DNA from: Mammaliicoccus sp. Dog046
GTDB taxonomy: Bacteria; Bacillota; Bacilli; Staphylococcales; Staphylococcaceae
Assembly (NCBI RefSeq): GCF_034039665.1
Contig: NZ_CP120131.1
Span: 2,224,499 to 2,288,498 of the forward strand
DNA length: 64,000 nucleotides
Direction: 5' to 3'
The notes under the pieces are model-generated. The model did no database searches, was not told the DNA's origin, and saw only the letters and a program-made list of their open reading frames with translations. A program made the translations under genes and the position numbers. Of this stretch, positions 52,743 to 60,961 are shown piece after piece; position 1 is the stretch's first letter, and each line of letters starts with the position of its first letter.

Positions 52743-53170
52743 GCTAACGGGATTGTTTTCACTTTCTATCTCGTTAGCGCGTTATTTCCTCACTTTTTAT
52801 AGGTTATGTTGGCTTTTTCGCGGTCTATTTGCGCGCTAACGAGATTGTTTTCACTTTCTATCTCGTTAGATTTTTTAACGGGATTGTTTCTCAGATCTAT
52901 CTCGTTAGCGCATGATTTTCTCACTTTTTATAGGTTATTTTGACTTTTTCGCGGTCTGTTTACCCGCTAACGAGATTGTTTTCACTTTCTATCTCGTTAG
53001 ATTTTTTAACGGGATTGTTTCTCAGAACTATCTCGTTAGCACATGATTTTCTCACTTTTTACTGTTAATTTAGACTTTTCCATGGGCTATTTATCCGCTA
53101 ACGAGTTTGTTTTCACTTTCTATCTCGTTAGATTTTCTAACGGGATTGTTTCTCAGATCTATCTCGTTAC
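52743..53170 (+). repeat. 131-bp repeat array of type D, about 3.3 units
   Basis: Full units start at 52835, 52966 and 53097; a shorter one at 52743 lacks the second hairpin. Same two-hairpin design, loops and orientation as 28410-28750; linkers differ in detail (ggctttttcgcggtctattt against gacttttgagccaccttttt). Left flank gtggattgtc tttttgggag resembles that of the type C array at 27344. Fills most of the 52587-53283 gap. Confidence 0.94.
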
Positions 53171-53223
53171 ACTACAATGTTCGCATATTCTATGGTTCTT
53201 TTGCGATGACTCCTGTTCATTAT

Positions 53224-53256
53224 AAAAAAGCCAGCAAAGTTTATGACTTTACCGGC
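53224..53256 (-). terminator. Terminator of the desaturase gene
   Basis: A 12-bp stem with one mismatch (53230-53241 with 53245-53256) and an A-run at 53224-53229 as U-run on the minus strand. Confidence 0.88.
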
Positions 53257-53283
53257 ACTCTGAGAGCTAACGCTCATATTTAA

Positions 53284-54303
53284 TTATGCTTGTCTACTAT
53301 TGAACCTACGTGTGTATTCTCTAAAAGTGATAAAGCATTTGTTCTTTTCATCATATAGTTTATATTTCAATGATGCTAAACTATCTTTAATTGTTATCGT
53401 TGTTGCGTGATGTAACGGTGGTGTCTTATCATGCGCTTGTTCTAATTCATAGTTTGGAATTCTTGGACTTAAATGATGCACATGATGATAACCAATATTA
53501 CCTGTCATCCATTGTATGATTTTAGGTAATTTATAGTAAGAACTACCTTCTATCGCAGCTTTAACGTAATCCCATTCTGATGACTCTTCAAAGTATGAAT
53601 CTTCAAATGTATGTTGAATATAGAATAACCAAATACCTAGCATACCCGCAATAAATAACATTGGGAAAAATACTAACATAAATGGTACTGCACCTACTAA
53701 GAAGAACATTCCCACATAAAATGCTAATAGAATGATATTATGCATCCATGTATTTCGTTTTTCTTTTCCTTTGGCGTCTTTATCGTTCATTCGATTTGAA
53801 ATAAATAATAAGAATATAGGACCTAAGACAAACATCACAAATGGATGACGATACATGCGGTATTTCCACTGCGTAAACTTCGTTGCTTCATGATATTCTT
53901 CAATGGTCATAACCCAAATATCACCGATACCACGCTTTTCTAAATTACCACTACTTGTATGGTGAATAATATGTTCTCTACGCCATTTTTCATATGGGAA
54001 GAATGTGAGAAGACCAGTAATATTTCCTAGTAAATCGTTATTTTTCTTTTTACTTAAAAATGATCCATGGCAACAATCATGGAATATAATAAATGTTCTA
54101 ATTAAAAATCCTGATGCAAGTACGCCACATAATATAGATAATGACCAATGTAATGGATATAATAAGAATCCTGCTACGACAATAACGACTAGCGGAATTA
54201 ATGTATTTATAATTTGAATTGTACTTTTCTTTAAGTTGTTATTTTCAAACGGTTTGACCATTTTTCGGAGCAATTTCTTCTTTTCTTTTTCGATGATTTC
54301 CAC
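53284..54303 (-). CDS. des: Acyl-lipid fatty acid desaturase (Des type)
   Basis: 339-aa membrane di-iron enzyme introducing a double bond into membrane lipid acyl chains, typically on cold shock. Three histidine boxes are intact: HDCCHG near residue 85, REHIIHH near 117 and HHVHHLSP near 275. Long stretches (EGSSYYKLPKIIQWMTGNIG, QHTFEDSYFE) match Bacillus subtilis Des as I recall it. Starts with GTG at 54303, with AAAGGA close before it, so the start is the least certain part. No DesKR-like pair is adjacent, but the mRNA begins with a terminator-like hairpin. Most staphylococci lack desaturases. Confidence 0.9.
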   Translation of the reverse strand: MEIIEKEKKKLLRKMVKPFENNNLKKSTIQIINTLIPLVVIVVAGFLLYPLHWSLSILCGVLASGFLIRTFIIFHDCCHGSFLSKKKNNDLLGNITGLLTFFPYEKWRREHIIHHTSSGNLEKRGIGDIWVMTIEEYHEATKFTQWKYRMYRHPFVMFVLGPIFLLFISNRMNDKDAKGKEKRNTWMHNIILLAFYVGMFFLVGAVPFMLVFFPMLFIAGMLGIWLFYIQHTFEDSYFEESSEWDYVKAAIEGSSYYKLPKIIQWMTGNIGYHHVHHLSPRIPNYELEQAHDKTPPLHHATTITIKDSLASLKYKLYDEKNKCFITFREYTRRFNSRQA

Positions 54304-54326
54304 TTCCTTTTATTCAATAAATATAG

Positions 54327-54402
54327 AAAAAGGAAGTACTTGAATGAATCAAGTACTTCCATCTCTATTACTTATCATATAGCATAATATTGCTCTTTAC
54401 AA
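54327..54402 (-). promoter_or_regulatory. des promoter followed at once by a terminator-like hairpin
   Basis: Promoter TTGTAA (54397-54402), 17 bases, TATGAT (54374-54379). The predicted start near 54367 is only a few bases before a perfect 12-bp stem (54349-54360 with 54332-54343) and a UUUUU run. The hairpin ends 28 bases before the des start, too close for a second promoter after it, so it lies in the des leader. Confidence 0.65.
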
Positions 54403-54539
54403 TCAATATCCATTTGTATTTTTTTAAAATTCATACAAATAATTTGTTTGATTTTAATAATAAATTATTACTTGGTCATAATATGTGATATAAACCTTGT
54501 CATAGTCACGTTTTACAACATAATTTCAAACGCTTCCAT

Positions 54540-55616
54540 TTACCAAATAATATTTTTCACTGCATCATCATTCAGTGCTTTAACTATTTCTGAAACTAAT
54601 TTTACTGCATTTAAATAATCTTCTTTATGAAGTATAGAAACATTTGAATGCATGTAACGTAATGGCACGCCGATGGAAATGGTAGGTGTCCCTTCATTTG
54701 CCACATGGATACTACCAGCATCTGTACCGCCACCGGTAATTGTATCCCATTGAAGATCTATTTCTTTCTCTTTAGCAACATTTTTAATAAACGTTCTTAA
54801 ACCGACATGACCAATATTGGATCCGTCCATTAATATCACAATTGGGCCATTACCTAATTTAGTATCGTGGCCATTACCTGATAAACCAGGTGAATCATGT
54901 GCAATACCAACGTCTACTGCAATTGATAAATCCGGTTTAATTTTATTTGCAGCAACTTTCGCGCCACGTAAACCTACTTCTTCTTGTACTGTTGCACCTG
55001 ATACTAAATGAATGCCTAGAGACTCATTCTTTAGTTCACGAAGAACATCAACACTTAATGCACAACCGAAGCGATTATCGAATGCTTTCGCAGTTAAATA
55101 GTTACTGTTTCCTAATTCTTCAAATTCAGAATAAGGTGTAACCATATTTCCTAATTCAATTCCTAAACTTTCCGCTTCTTCTTTATTATCTACACCTATA
55201 TCGATGAACATTGCTTTAATATCTACTGGTTTCATACGTTCTTCAGGACTGAGTACATGTGGTGGTTTCGAACCAATAACGCCTCTGATTTCTTTACCCT
55301 CATCCGTTGTGATTGTTACTTTTTGAGATAACATCACTTGGCTCCACCAACCACCGATTGGCGTGAATTTGATATAGCCGTCTGGGTCTATTTGTGTAAC
55401 CATAAATCCAATTTCATCAAGGTGACCAGCGATCATGATTGTCTTAGATCCCTCTTTACCCTTCTTCTTACCGAATATCCCACCTAAGTTATCTTCAATA
55501 ATTTCACCACTGACTGGTTCTAAATATTCTCGCATTTGCGCTTTAACTTGATGTTCGTAACCTGCGATACCATTAATATCTGTTAACGTCTTTAATATTT
55601 CTACTGAATTTCCCAC
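54540..55616 (-). CDS. M42-family metallo-aminopeptidase
   Basis: 358-aa cytoplasmic peptidase of the M42 (PepA/YsdC/FrvX) family, forming a large tetrahedral complex and trimming short peptides. Metal ligands are visible in MIAGHLDEIGFMV (His near 65), AFDNRFGC (Asp near 180), EEVGLRGA (Glu pair near 213) and the C-terminal HSNVSILHKEDY. Starts with GTG; GGGGGG lies seven bases upstream. Stands alone; often annotated as endoglucanase, which is wrong for this family. Confidence 0.9.
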   Translation of the reverse strand: MGNSVEILKTLTDINGIAGYEHQVKAQMREYLEPVSGEIIEDNLGGIFGKKKGKEGSKTIMIAGHLDEIGFMVTQIDPDGYIKFTPIGGWWSQVMLSQKVTITTDEGKEIRGVIGSKPPHVLSPEERMKPVDIKAMFIDIGVDNKEEAESLGIELGNMVTPYSEFEELGNSNYLTAKAFDNRFGCALSVDVLRELKNESLGIHLVSGATVQEEVGLRGAKVAANKIKPDLSIAVDVGIAHDSPGLSGNGHDTKLGNGPIVILMDGSNIGHVGLRTFIKNVAKEKEIDLQWDTITGGGTDAGSIHVANEGTPTISIGVPLRYMHSNVSILHKEDYLNAVKLVSEIVKALNDDAVKNIIW

Positions 55617-55700
55617 TTAAAAACCCCCCTATTATTTGTATAACATATCCATAATATCACTATTTTGAGCATTGCTACTAGGAACAAGCCTTTACATTAA

Positions 55701-55735
55701 AAAGGTCACGACAAGGTTATTCACCTTACCATGAC
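55701..55735 (-). terminator. Terminator of the maltose-type PTS gene
   Basis: Minus-strand GGTCATGGTAAGGT pairs with ACCTTGTCGTGACC, with a small loop and a U-run. It lies about 20 bases after the EIICB stop. Confidence 0.82.
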
Positions 55736-55754
55736 CATTGATATATCATCACTT

Positions 55755-57335
55755 CTAAATCATTGTTTCAAATGAATCTCTCACTTGCGGTACACTTAAG
55801 CCAACAATTACTTGGACATTCGTACCACTCTTCGCAACACCATGAGCCATTTGATTCTCAGTGAAATAAGCATTGTCTTTAACAAGACTTGCATCTTTCA
55901 CAGTAACTCTTAATCTAGTCGCACAATTCGTTACATCCTTGATATTATCTTTACCACCTAATCCTTCTAAATAGTATATGGCTTTTGTATCATATTCAGA
56001 TGCATTGTTATCTAATCTTGTATCCGCTTCACTACCTTTTTTCGCTTTGTAATCTGCTTTAGTAAATAGTTTTGCTTCACCATCATCAGATACTCTACCT
56101 GGTAAAGGTACGTTAAACTTCTCAATAATAAACTTAAATACAAAGAAGTAAATTGCGACAAAGATGATGCCGATAATAAACTGCGCAATATACGTGTTTC
56201 CATGGTTTTGGAATAATGGAATCCAGTTGATTGCTGCAATTTCAATTGCACCACCGCCTTGAATACCAACAACACCAAATAAATACATAATTGTTACCAT
56301 CGTTGCTCCAAGTAACGCATGAATTAAGAATAAATATGGAGCAATAAATAAGAATGTAAATTCTAATGGTTCAGTAATTCCTGCAAAAATAGCTGTCAAA
56401 CCTGCTGGAAGCACGAGTGCTAATACTTTTTTCTTATTTTCTTTAGGTGTAGATGCATACATTGCTAATGCAATACCTAAACAACCGAATATTTTAATAT
56501 TACCTTGTAGTAAGAATCCATATGGGTAAAGCTCTTTCAATGATTTTTTAGAATTTGAGAAATCTGCTAAATGTTCGATCCAGTATGGTTTTAATCCACC
56601 ATTTACAACTGCAGGTCCGTACTCAAACGGCGTGTAAATAAAGTGATGCAAACCAGTTGGAATTAATATTCTTTCTAAGAAGTGGAATAACCAAACACCG
56701 ACAAATCCTGAATGCAACATTACACCTTGTAATGATGCGATACCATTCTGTACAGATGGCCATACCGCACATACAATAAATGCAATTGGGATCATAATAA
56801 AGAATCCTATCATAACTACGAATGGTAACCCTTGGAATATACCTACCATTTCAGGTAATTTCTTATCGTAGAAACGATTATGTATCCAAATCACGATTGC
56901 TGAAATAAAAATGGCACCAATGATACTAGTATCTAACGTCGCTATCCCCGCTATTTCTTTCACGCCCGTTACATTTTCAACACCTTTAGATAAATCCACG
57001 CCGAATGTTTTCGGCCAAAGTGTTAATATCGCATTAACGAAATTGTTGAATACAAGATAAATCATTAAAGCAGCTAACGTTGCTCTACCTTGTGCTTTTT
57101 TCGCCAAAGAAATTGGTAAGCCAATTACAAATGCTAATTCCATATGATTGAATATTGTCCAACCACCCGCTTCGATTAAGCTCCAAATCTTAAACCACAT
57201 CGTCCCTTCATTTGCGATGTCACCCATGATATTTGGATTTTTAAATAAAGTTGCAAATCCTACAACAATACCAAAAAACGCAAATAACAAAACTGGAACT
57301 ATCATGGCACTGCCAAATCGTTTAATTGCATTCAT
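55755..57335 (-). CDS. glvC: PTS EIICB, maltose/alpha-glucoside type (GlvC/MalP)
   Basis: 526-aa transporter: EIIC at 1-425 with about ten helices (RFGSAMIVPVLLFAFFGIVVG, LERILIPTGLHHFIYTPFEYGPAVV), EIIB at about 445-526 with phosphocysteine in NCATRLRV. Closely resembles Bacillus MalP/GlvC. It lacks EIIA, so a glucose-type EIIA from elsewhere must serve it. No 6-phospho-alpha-glucosidase gene (malA/glvA) is adjacent. A divergent RpiR-family regulator lies 150 bases upstream and a perfect cre overlaps the promoter. Confidence 0.9.
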   Translation of the reverse strand: MNAIKRFGSAMIVPVLLFAFFGIVVGFATLFKNPNIMGDIANEGTMWFKIWSLIEAGGWTIFNHMELAFVIGLPISLAKKAQGRATLAALMIYLVFNNFVNAILTLWPKTFGVDLSKGVENVTGVKEIAGIATLDTSIIGAIFISAIVIWIHNRFYDKKLPEMVGIFQGLPFVVMIGFFIMIPIAFIVCAVWPSVQNGIASLQGVMLHSGFVGVWLFHFLERILIPTGLHHFIYTPFEYGPAVVNGGLKPYWIEHLADFSNSKKSLKELYPYGFLLQGNIKIFGCLGIALAMYASTPKENKKKVLALVLPAGLTAIFAGITEPLEFTFLFIAPYLFLIHALLGATMVTIMYLFGVVGIQGGGAIEIAAINWIPLFQNHGNTYIAQFIIGIIFVAIYFFVFKFIIEKFNVPLPGRVSDDGEAKLFTKADYKAKKGSEADTRLDNNASEYDTKAIYYLEGLGGKDNIKDVTNCATRLRVTVKDASLVKDNAYFTENQMAHGVAKSGTNVQVIVGLSVPQVRDSFETMI

Positions 57336-57373
57336 ATTATAACCCCTTTTCTGTTTCTGATTATCTCTACATT

Positions 57374-57397
57374 ATAGGAAACGTTTTCATTTGCCAA
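57374..57397 (-). promoter_or_regulatory. glvC promoter region with cre site
   Basis: Minus-strand TGAAAACGTTTCCT (57376-57389) fits the cre consensus fully and abuts a TATAAT -10 box; TTGGCA lies 15 bases upstream of that box. CcpA bound here would block the promoter. Confidence 0.8.
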
Positions 57398-57485
57398 TAC
57401 GTTTGACGTAATTAGAAATCACATAGTAAAATTAGATTATATTTTCAAAACCTGAAAATTTTTTCAACTTGAATGGAGGCGTACT

Positions 57486-58235
57486 ATGATTCTGGATAAA
57501 TTGATTAATGAACATTATCAACAATTAAACGATAATGATATACATATCATACAGATGATCAATAAAAACATACATTTGATACATCGCTTAAAAATACAAG
57601 AAATCGCAGACATATCACATACATCTATCTCCTCAATTCATCGATTATCAAGAAAACTTGGATTCGACGGTTATAGTGATTTCAAAGCTTATATCAAGTT
57701 AAATAAACAAACTTCAAAGCCATCAACAGATATAATAGAAAAATTAGAACAAGATATGCTTCAAACATTGAAGCATTTAAAAATGATAGACTTCGATTTC
57801 ATAAGTGAACAAATCGATCAATCGCCGAACATCTATATTTACGGTACAGGTGTAGCACAGTTAAATGTAGCGAGAGATGCACAAAGACATTTTCTTTCAA
57901 TCCATAAAAAAGTCATGGTCCTCAACGATGAAACTGAACTTAAAATCGTAACAGATCAAATGAAAGAAAATGAGTTGTTATTTATTATTTCACTCTCTGG
58001 AGATACATCACATCTTAAAGAGAATATTGAAATACTTCGAACAAGAAACATACAATATATTTCAATCACAACATTAAAAGATAATTACTTAGCTCAGAAT
58101 GCAAACTTCAATATTTACGTTAATAGCTCACCTATAAATCTATTCAACTACATTTCATATTCAAGTTTCTTACCATATCATATGGTGTTTGAAATCATCA
58201 TTCGTAAGTATAGCGAATGGAAGACCTCACACTAG
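57486..58235 (+). CDS. RpiR-family transcriptional regulator (GlvR/MalR-like)
   Basis: 249-aa regulator: N-terminal RpiR-type HTH (IQEIADISHTSISSIHRLSRKLGFDGYSDFKAYIKL, residues about 37-75) and a C-terminal SIS domain (YGTGVAQLNVARDAQRHF near 118, FIISLSGDTSHLKENIEILR near 160) that binds a phosphosugar. Divergent from glvC, matching the GlvR-GlvC arrangement of Bacillus, where it activates the maltose genes. Ends in the hairpins at 58268-58334. Confidence 0.88.
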   Translation: MILDKLINEHYQQLNDNDIHIIQMINKNIHLIHRLKIQEIADISHTSISSIHRLSRKLGFDGYSDFKAYIKLNKQTSKPSTDIIEKLEQDMLQTLKHLKMIDFDFISEQIDQSPNIYIYGTGVAQLNVARDAQRHFLSIHKKVMVLNDETELKIVTDQMKENELLFIISLSGDTSHLKENIEILRTRNIQYISITTLKDNYLAQNANFNIYVNSSPINLFNYISYSSFLPYHMVFEIIIRKYSEWKTSH

Positions 58236-58267
58236 CAGAGGCTTCATGACAACCACATTAGACATCC

Positions 58268-58289
58268 GTCAGTCTACAGCAAGACTGAC
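58268..58289 (+). other. Small hairpin before the glvR-type terminator
   Basis: Perfect 8-bp inverted repeat GTCAGTCT-N6-AGACTGAC (58268-58275 with 58282-58289), without a T-run. Could be a second structural element or an operator; function unknown. Confidence 0.5.
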
Positions 58290-58299
58290 AGCAGACTTA

Positions 58300-58334
58300 A
58301 AAAGGGGCTGAAACATAATGTTTCAGCCCCTTTT
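58300..58334. terminator. Bidirectional terminator
   Basis: A 16-bp perfect stem (58300-58315 with 58319-58334) with A- and T-runs at the ends, 65 bases after the RpiR gene and 20 bases after the small membrane gene on the other strand. Confidence 0.92.
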
Positions 58335-58354
58335 AATAAATTATTTTTATAGAT

Positions 58355-58525
58355 TTATTCATTCTTTTTCACACTAAAATAAATAAATAAACCTATTTCA
58401 AATAACATTAAAACAAACCCTATTACCCCTATTGTCTGACTATACATAACATAAATACTATAGGCTATCATAAAAGTAAGTATGCTAGATAATAAATATA
58501 ACCACCTATTTTCTGATTTTAACAA
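58355..58525 (-). CDS. Small two-helix membrane protein
   Basis: 56 residues with two membrane helices (about 8-26 and 30-50) and a charged tail VKKNE. Not recognised. The TTG start at 58525 is favoured because AAAGGAG, within the end of the 25-residue gene upstream, lies eleven bases before it and the two genes are only one base apart. A GTG at 58552 in the same frame would give 65 aa but overlaps that gene and has a weaker site. Its likely function, if any, is at the membrane. Confidence 0.62.
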   Translation of the reverse strand: MLKSENRWLYLLSSILTFMIAYSIYVMYSQTIGVIGFVLMLFEIGLFIYFSVKKNE

Positions 58526-58526
58526 C

Positions 58527-58604
58527 TTATTTTCTTCTCCTTTGGTCTCCACCTAAAAATAATCCTCTACTGACTAGTATTGCCAAACGAAATAAATGTC
58601 CCAT
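58527..58604 (-). CDS. 25-residue peptide upstream of the small membrane protein
   Basis: Encodes MGHLFRLAILVSRGLFLGGD followed by QRRRK: a short hydrophobic helix with a strongly basic tail. AAAGGGG lies nine bases before ATG, and its stop is followed one base later by the next start, so the two form a micro-operon with probable coupling. A promoter TTGTAA (58712-58717), 16 bases, TATAAT (58690-58695) lies about 90 bases upstream. No known family recognised; could be a membrane peptide or a leader peptide. Confidence 0.55.
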   Translation of the reverse strand: MGHLFRLAILVSRGLFLGGDQRRRK

Positions 58605-58764
58605 AGGTAACATCCCCTTTATTATAATCAAACTCCCACATAATTATCAATATTACCCATAAAATGAAATAATTTACTTTTTTAAAGTTATTATAAACGA
58701 ATAAACCTAAATTACAAAAAGTTCTATTATTATACTCAAAACAGCTATTCTAAGCATTTTTTTC

Positions 58765-58841
58765 GCTGACTCCTGCGGGAACAGCATGATTCGAAGACTA
58801 CAGGCTGAGAACATGCCCGCGGAAAGCATGCGCATAAAAAA
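58765..58841 (+). repeat. Dispersed 70-bp element (copy 2)
   Basis: Begins gctgactcctgcgggaacag; differs from the copy at 32634-32710 at only a few positions. Same orientation, and again directly beside the terminator of a minus-strand gene. Confidence 0.85.
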
Positions 58842-58870
58842 ATGCCGACAAAGTATCTAACTTTGTCGGC
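58836..58870 (-). terminator. Terminator of the GlcNAc-type PTS gene
   Basis: An 11-bp perfect stem (58844-58854 with 58860-58870), 5-base loop, and an A-run 58836-58842 serving as U-run on the minus strand. Confidence 0.9.
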
Positions 58871-58908
58871 TTCTGAATTAATTTTGTATTTCTACATTAT
58901 TATATCTA

Positions 58909-60381
58909 TTATTCTTTATTCATTTGCATCAATTCATCTGCTGTAAATTGTACATCAGTACCTATAATAATTTGTATGTTTTTATCACTAATTATTTTGT
59001 TACCTAAAGCACCTGATTTTTTAATTTTATCTTGATCTACAATTCCTGTATCTTTAAGCGTTAGTCTCAATCTTGTTGCACAATGATCAATGGCTTCGAT
59101 ATTGTCTTCTCCACCGATTGCTTCATAAATCAATTTTGTTTTGTTTGATACTTTAGCTTGACCACTTGCTCCTGAATTCACACTATTATCGTCTTCACTT
59201 ACTTTAGCCGCTTCTTCCATCAATCCATCTCTACCTGGTGTCTTCAAATTAAATGTGCGAATTGCGAAATCAAATACGACGAAGTAGACAACGCCCATGA
59301 TAAGTCCGAGCAATAATAACATCAATGGTTTATTCGCAATTGGTATGCTTAAGCTGAGCAAGTAATCAATCAACCCTGCACTAAATGTAAATCCTGCTGT
59401 CCAATGGAATGTCGCTGCAATAAACATCGAAATACCCGTTAACACTGCATGGATACCAAATAACATTGGTGCCACTACTAAGAATGAAAATTCTAATGGC
59501 TCTGTAATCCCTGTTACGAATGAAGCAATACCTGCCGCTAACATTAATGAACCGACAACTTTTTTATTACGTTTTTCAGCATTTTTCCAAATAGCTAATG
59601 CTGCTGCTGGTAAACCGAACATCATAATTGGGAACAGACCACCTTGATAACGTCCTGTGATTCCTTTTTCCCCTGTACTTGACCAGAAGTTTGAAATATC
59701 GTTAATACCTGCAATATCAAACCAGAATACTTGGTTTAACGCATGATGTAAGCCAAATGGTAATAATAATCTATTAAAGAATCCGTATAAACCTGCGCCT
59801 AATGGTCCAAGTTTAGAAATCATTTCCCCGAAACTTACAAGACCATTATATACAGGTGGCCATAACCACATTAATAATAGTGAAATCACTAACATTGCTG
59901 CTGCTGATAATATTGGTACCAATCTCTTCCCACTAAAGAATGAAAATGCAGTTGGCAATTTCGTATCTTTAAATCGATTATAAATTGCTGCAGTAACTAA
60001 ACCACAAATGATTCCGATAAATACATTACTAATTCCCGTGAATGATAAATCGACCTTATCTGGCGCGACGTGCAATACTTTTGCCATTGATTCAGTCTTC
60101 AATACGTTTGTAACGACTAAGAATGATACGAGCCCACTCAATGCAGCTGCACCATTCTTATCTTTCGACATCCCAAATGCTAAACCTACTGCAAATAAGA
60201 TCGGCAAATTATCAATAACCGACAATCCACCATTGGCTAAAAATATCGCCACTCCATTCCCCTTACCGTTAATTGCACCAGAGTCAATGAATGATGCTAT
60301 CCCCAATAGCAAACCTGCTACCGGTAAAATTGATATCGGCAGCATTAATGACTGTGCAAACTTTTGCATATAACCTTTCAT
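58909..60381 (-). CDS. nagE: PTS EIICB, N-acetylglucosamine type
   Basis: 490-aa glucose-superfamily transporter: EIIC at 1-380 with about ten helices, EIIB at about 410-490 with phosphocysteine in DHCATRLRL. The segment LLLPFGLHHALNQVFWFDIAGINDI is typical of the GlcNAc branch, which sets it apart from PtsG. No EIIA domain. GGGGGA lies seven bases before ATG, and a cre-like site is upstream. nagA/nagB are not nearby. Confidence 0.85.
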   Translation of the reverse strand: MKGYMQKFAQSLMLPISILPVAGLLLGIASFIDSGAINGKGNGVAIFLANGGLSVIDNLPILFAVGLAFGMSKDKNGAAALSGLVSFLVVTNVLKTESMAKVLHVAPDKVDLSFTGISNVFIGIICGLVTAAIYNRFKDTKLPTAFSFFSGKRLVPILSAAAMLVISLLLMWLWPPVYNGLVSFGEMISKLGPLGAGLYGFFNRLLLPFGLHHALNQVFWFDIAGINDISNFWSSTGEKGITGRYQGGLFPIMMFGLPAAALAIWKNAEKRNKKVVGSLMLAAGIASFVTGITEPLEFSFLVVAPMLFGIHAVLTGISMFIAATFHWTAGFTFSAGLIDYLLSLSIPIANKPLMLLLLGLIMGVVYFVVFDFAIRTFNLKTPGRDGLMEEAAKVSEDDNSVNSGASGQAKVSNKTKLIYEAIGGEDNIEAIDHCATRLRLTLKDTGIVDQDKIKKSGALGNKIISDKNIQIIIGTDVQFTADELMQMNKE

Positions 60382-60401
60382 AATAACGTCCCCCTTTTTT
60401 C

Positions 60402-60415
60402 TTTAAACGCTTACA
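60402..60415 (-). promoter_or_regulatory. Cre-like site upstream of the GlcNAc PTS gene
   Basis: Minus-strand TGTAAGCGTTTAAA keeps the cre core (TGTAAGCGTTT) with a mismatch near the end. It lies 21-34 bases before the start. Confidence 0.7.
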
Positions 60416-60451
60416 TACTATTGTAAATATATTTCCTCTAAAATGAAAGAT

Positions 60452-60503
60452 AGGAGTGAAACTATATCTAAATATATTTACTAGATTCCAAAGTTTCACT
60501 CCT
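60452..60503 (-). terminator. Long-loop hairpin after the PhnA-family gene
   Basis: A 12-bp perfect stem (60452-60463 with 60492-60503) around a 28-base loop. It lies 21 bases past the stop and probably ends that transcript. Confidence 0.65.
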
Positions 60504-60524
60504 GAATTTATCAGCAAAAGCTAA

Positions 60525-60881
60525 TTATTTATTTACTTTTTTAACTACAGATGATTTCAATCCGATTTGACCGAATCCTGGTATTTTACAATCAATATCA
60601 TGACCATCTTCAGGATCTACTAGTTTAATGCCTTTAACTTTCGTTCCTTGTTTAATTGAGTTAGATGATCCTTTAACTTTTAAATCTTTAACGACAGTAA
60701 CTGTATCTCCGTCTTGTAATTCGACACCGTTAACGTCTTTGATCACAGCTTGATCTGTATCTTCAGCATCGTCTCCGTTTGCTGTCCATTCGTGATTACA
60801 CATAGGACAAATCAATAATGCGCCATCTTCATATGTGTATTCAGAATCACACTGTGGGCAATTTGGTAATGTGTTTTCCAT
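60525..60881 (-). CDS. PhnA/YjdM-family zinc-ribbon protein
   Basis: 118-aa protein with an N-terminal zinc ribbon (CPQCDSEY and ICPMCNHEW, residues about 8-30) and a C-terminal SH3-like beta domain (VNGVELQDGDTVTVVKDLKVKGSSNSIKQGTKV). Called PhnA for historical reasons, but the family is not needed for phosphonate use; its role is unknown. Single gene. Confidence 0.88.
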   Translation of the reverse strand: MENTLPNCPQCDSEYTYEDGALLICPMCNHEWTANGDDAEDTDQAVIKDVNGVELQDGDTVTVVKDLKVKGSSNSIKQGTKVKGIKLVDPEDGHDIDCKIPGFGQIGLKSSVVKKVNK

Positions 60882-60961
60882 GTTTCTACCTCCGAGAATA
60901 TATCATTTCTAATATAATTTACCATAATTTCATTGAATTAGGGACTTTTTTATACAATTTA

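Noticed and set aside
54540-55616. Endo-1,4-beta-glucanase as product of the M42 gene
   Set aside because: The motifs are those of M42 metallopeptidases (HLDEIGFMV, EEVGLRGA). The glucanase name is an old misannotation in this family.
60525-60881. Phosphonoacetate hydrolase (PhnA) activity
   Set aside because: The protein is the small zinc-ribbon PhnA/YjdM type, not the hydrolase of the same name, and no phosphonate genes are near.
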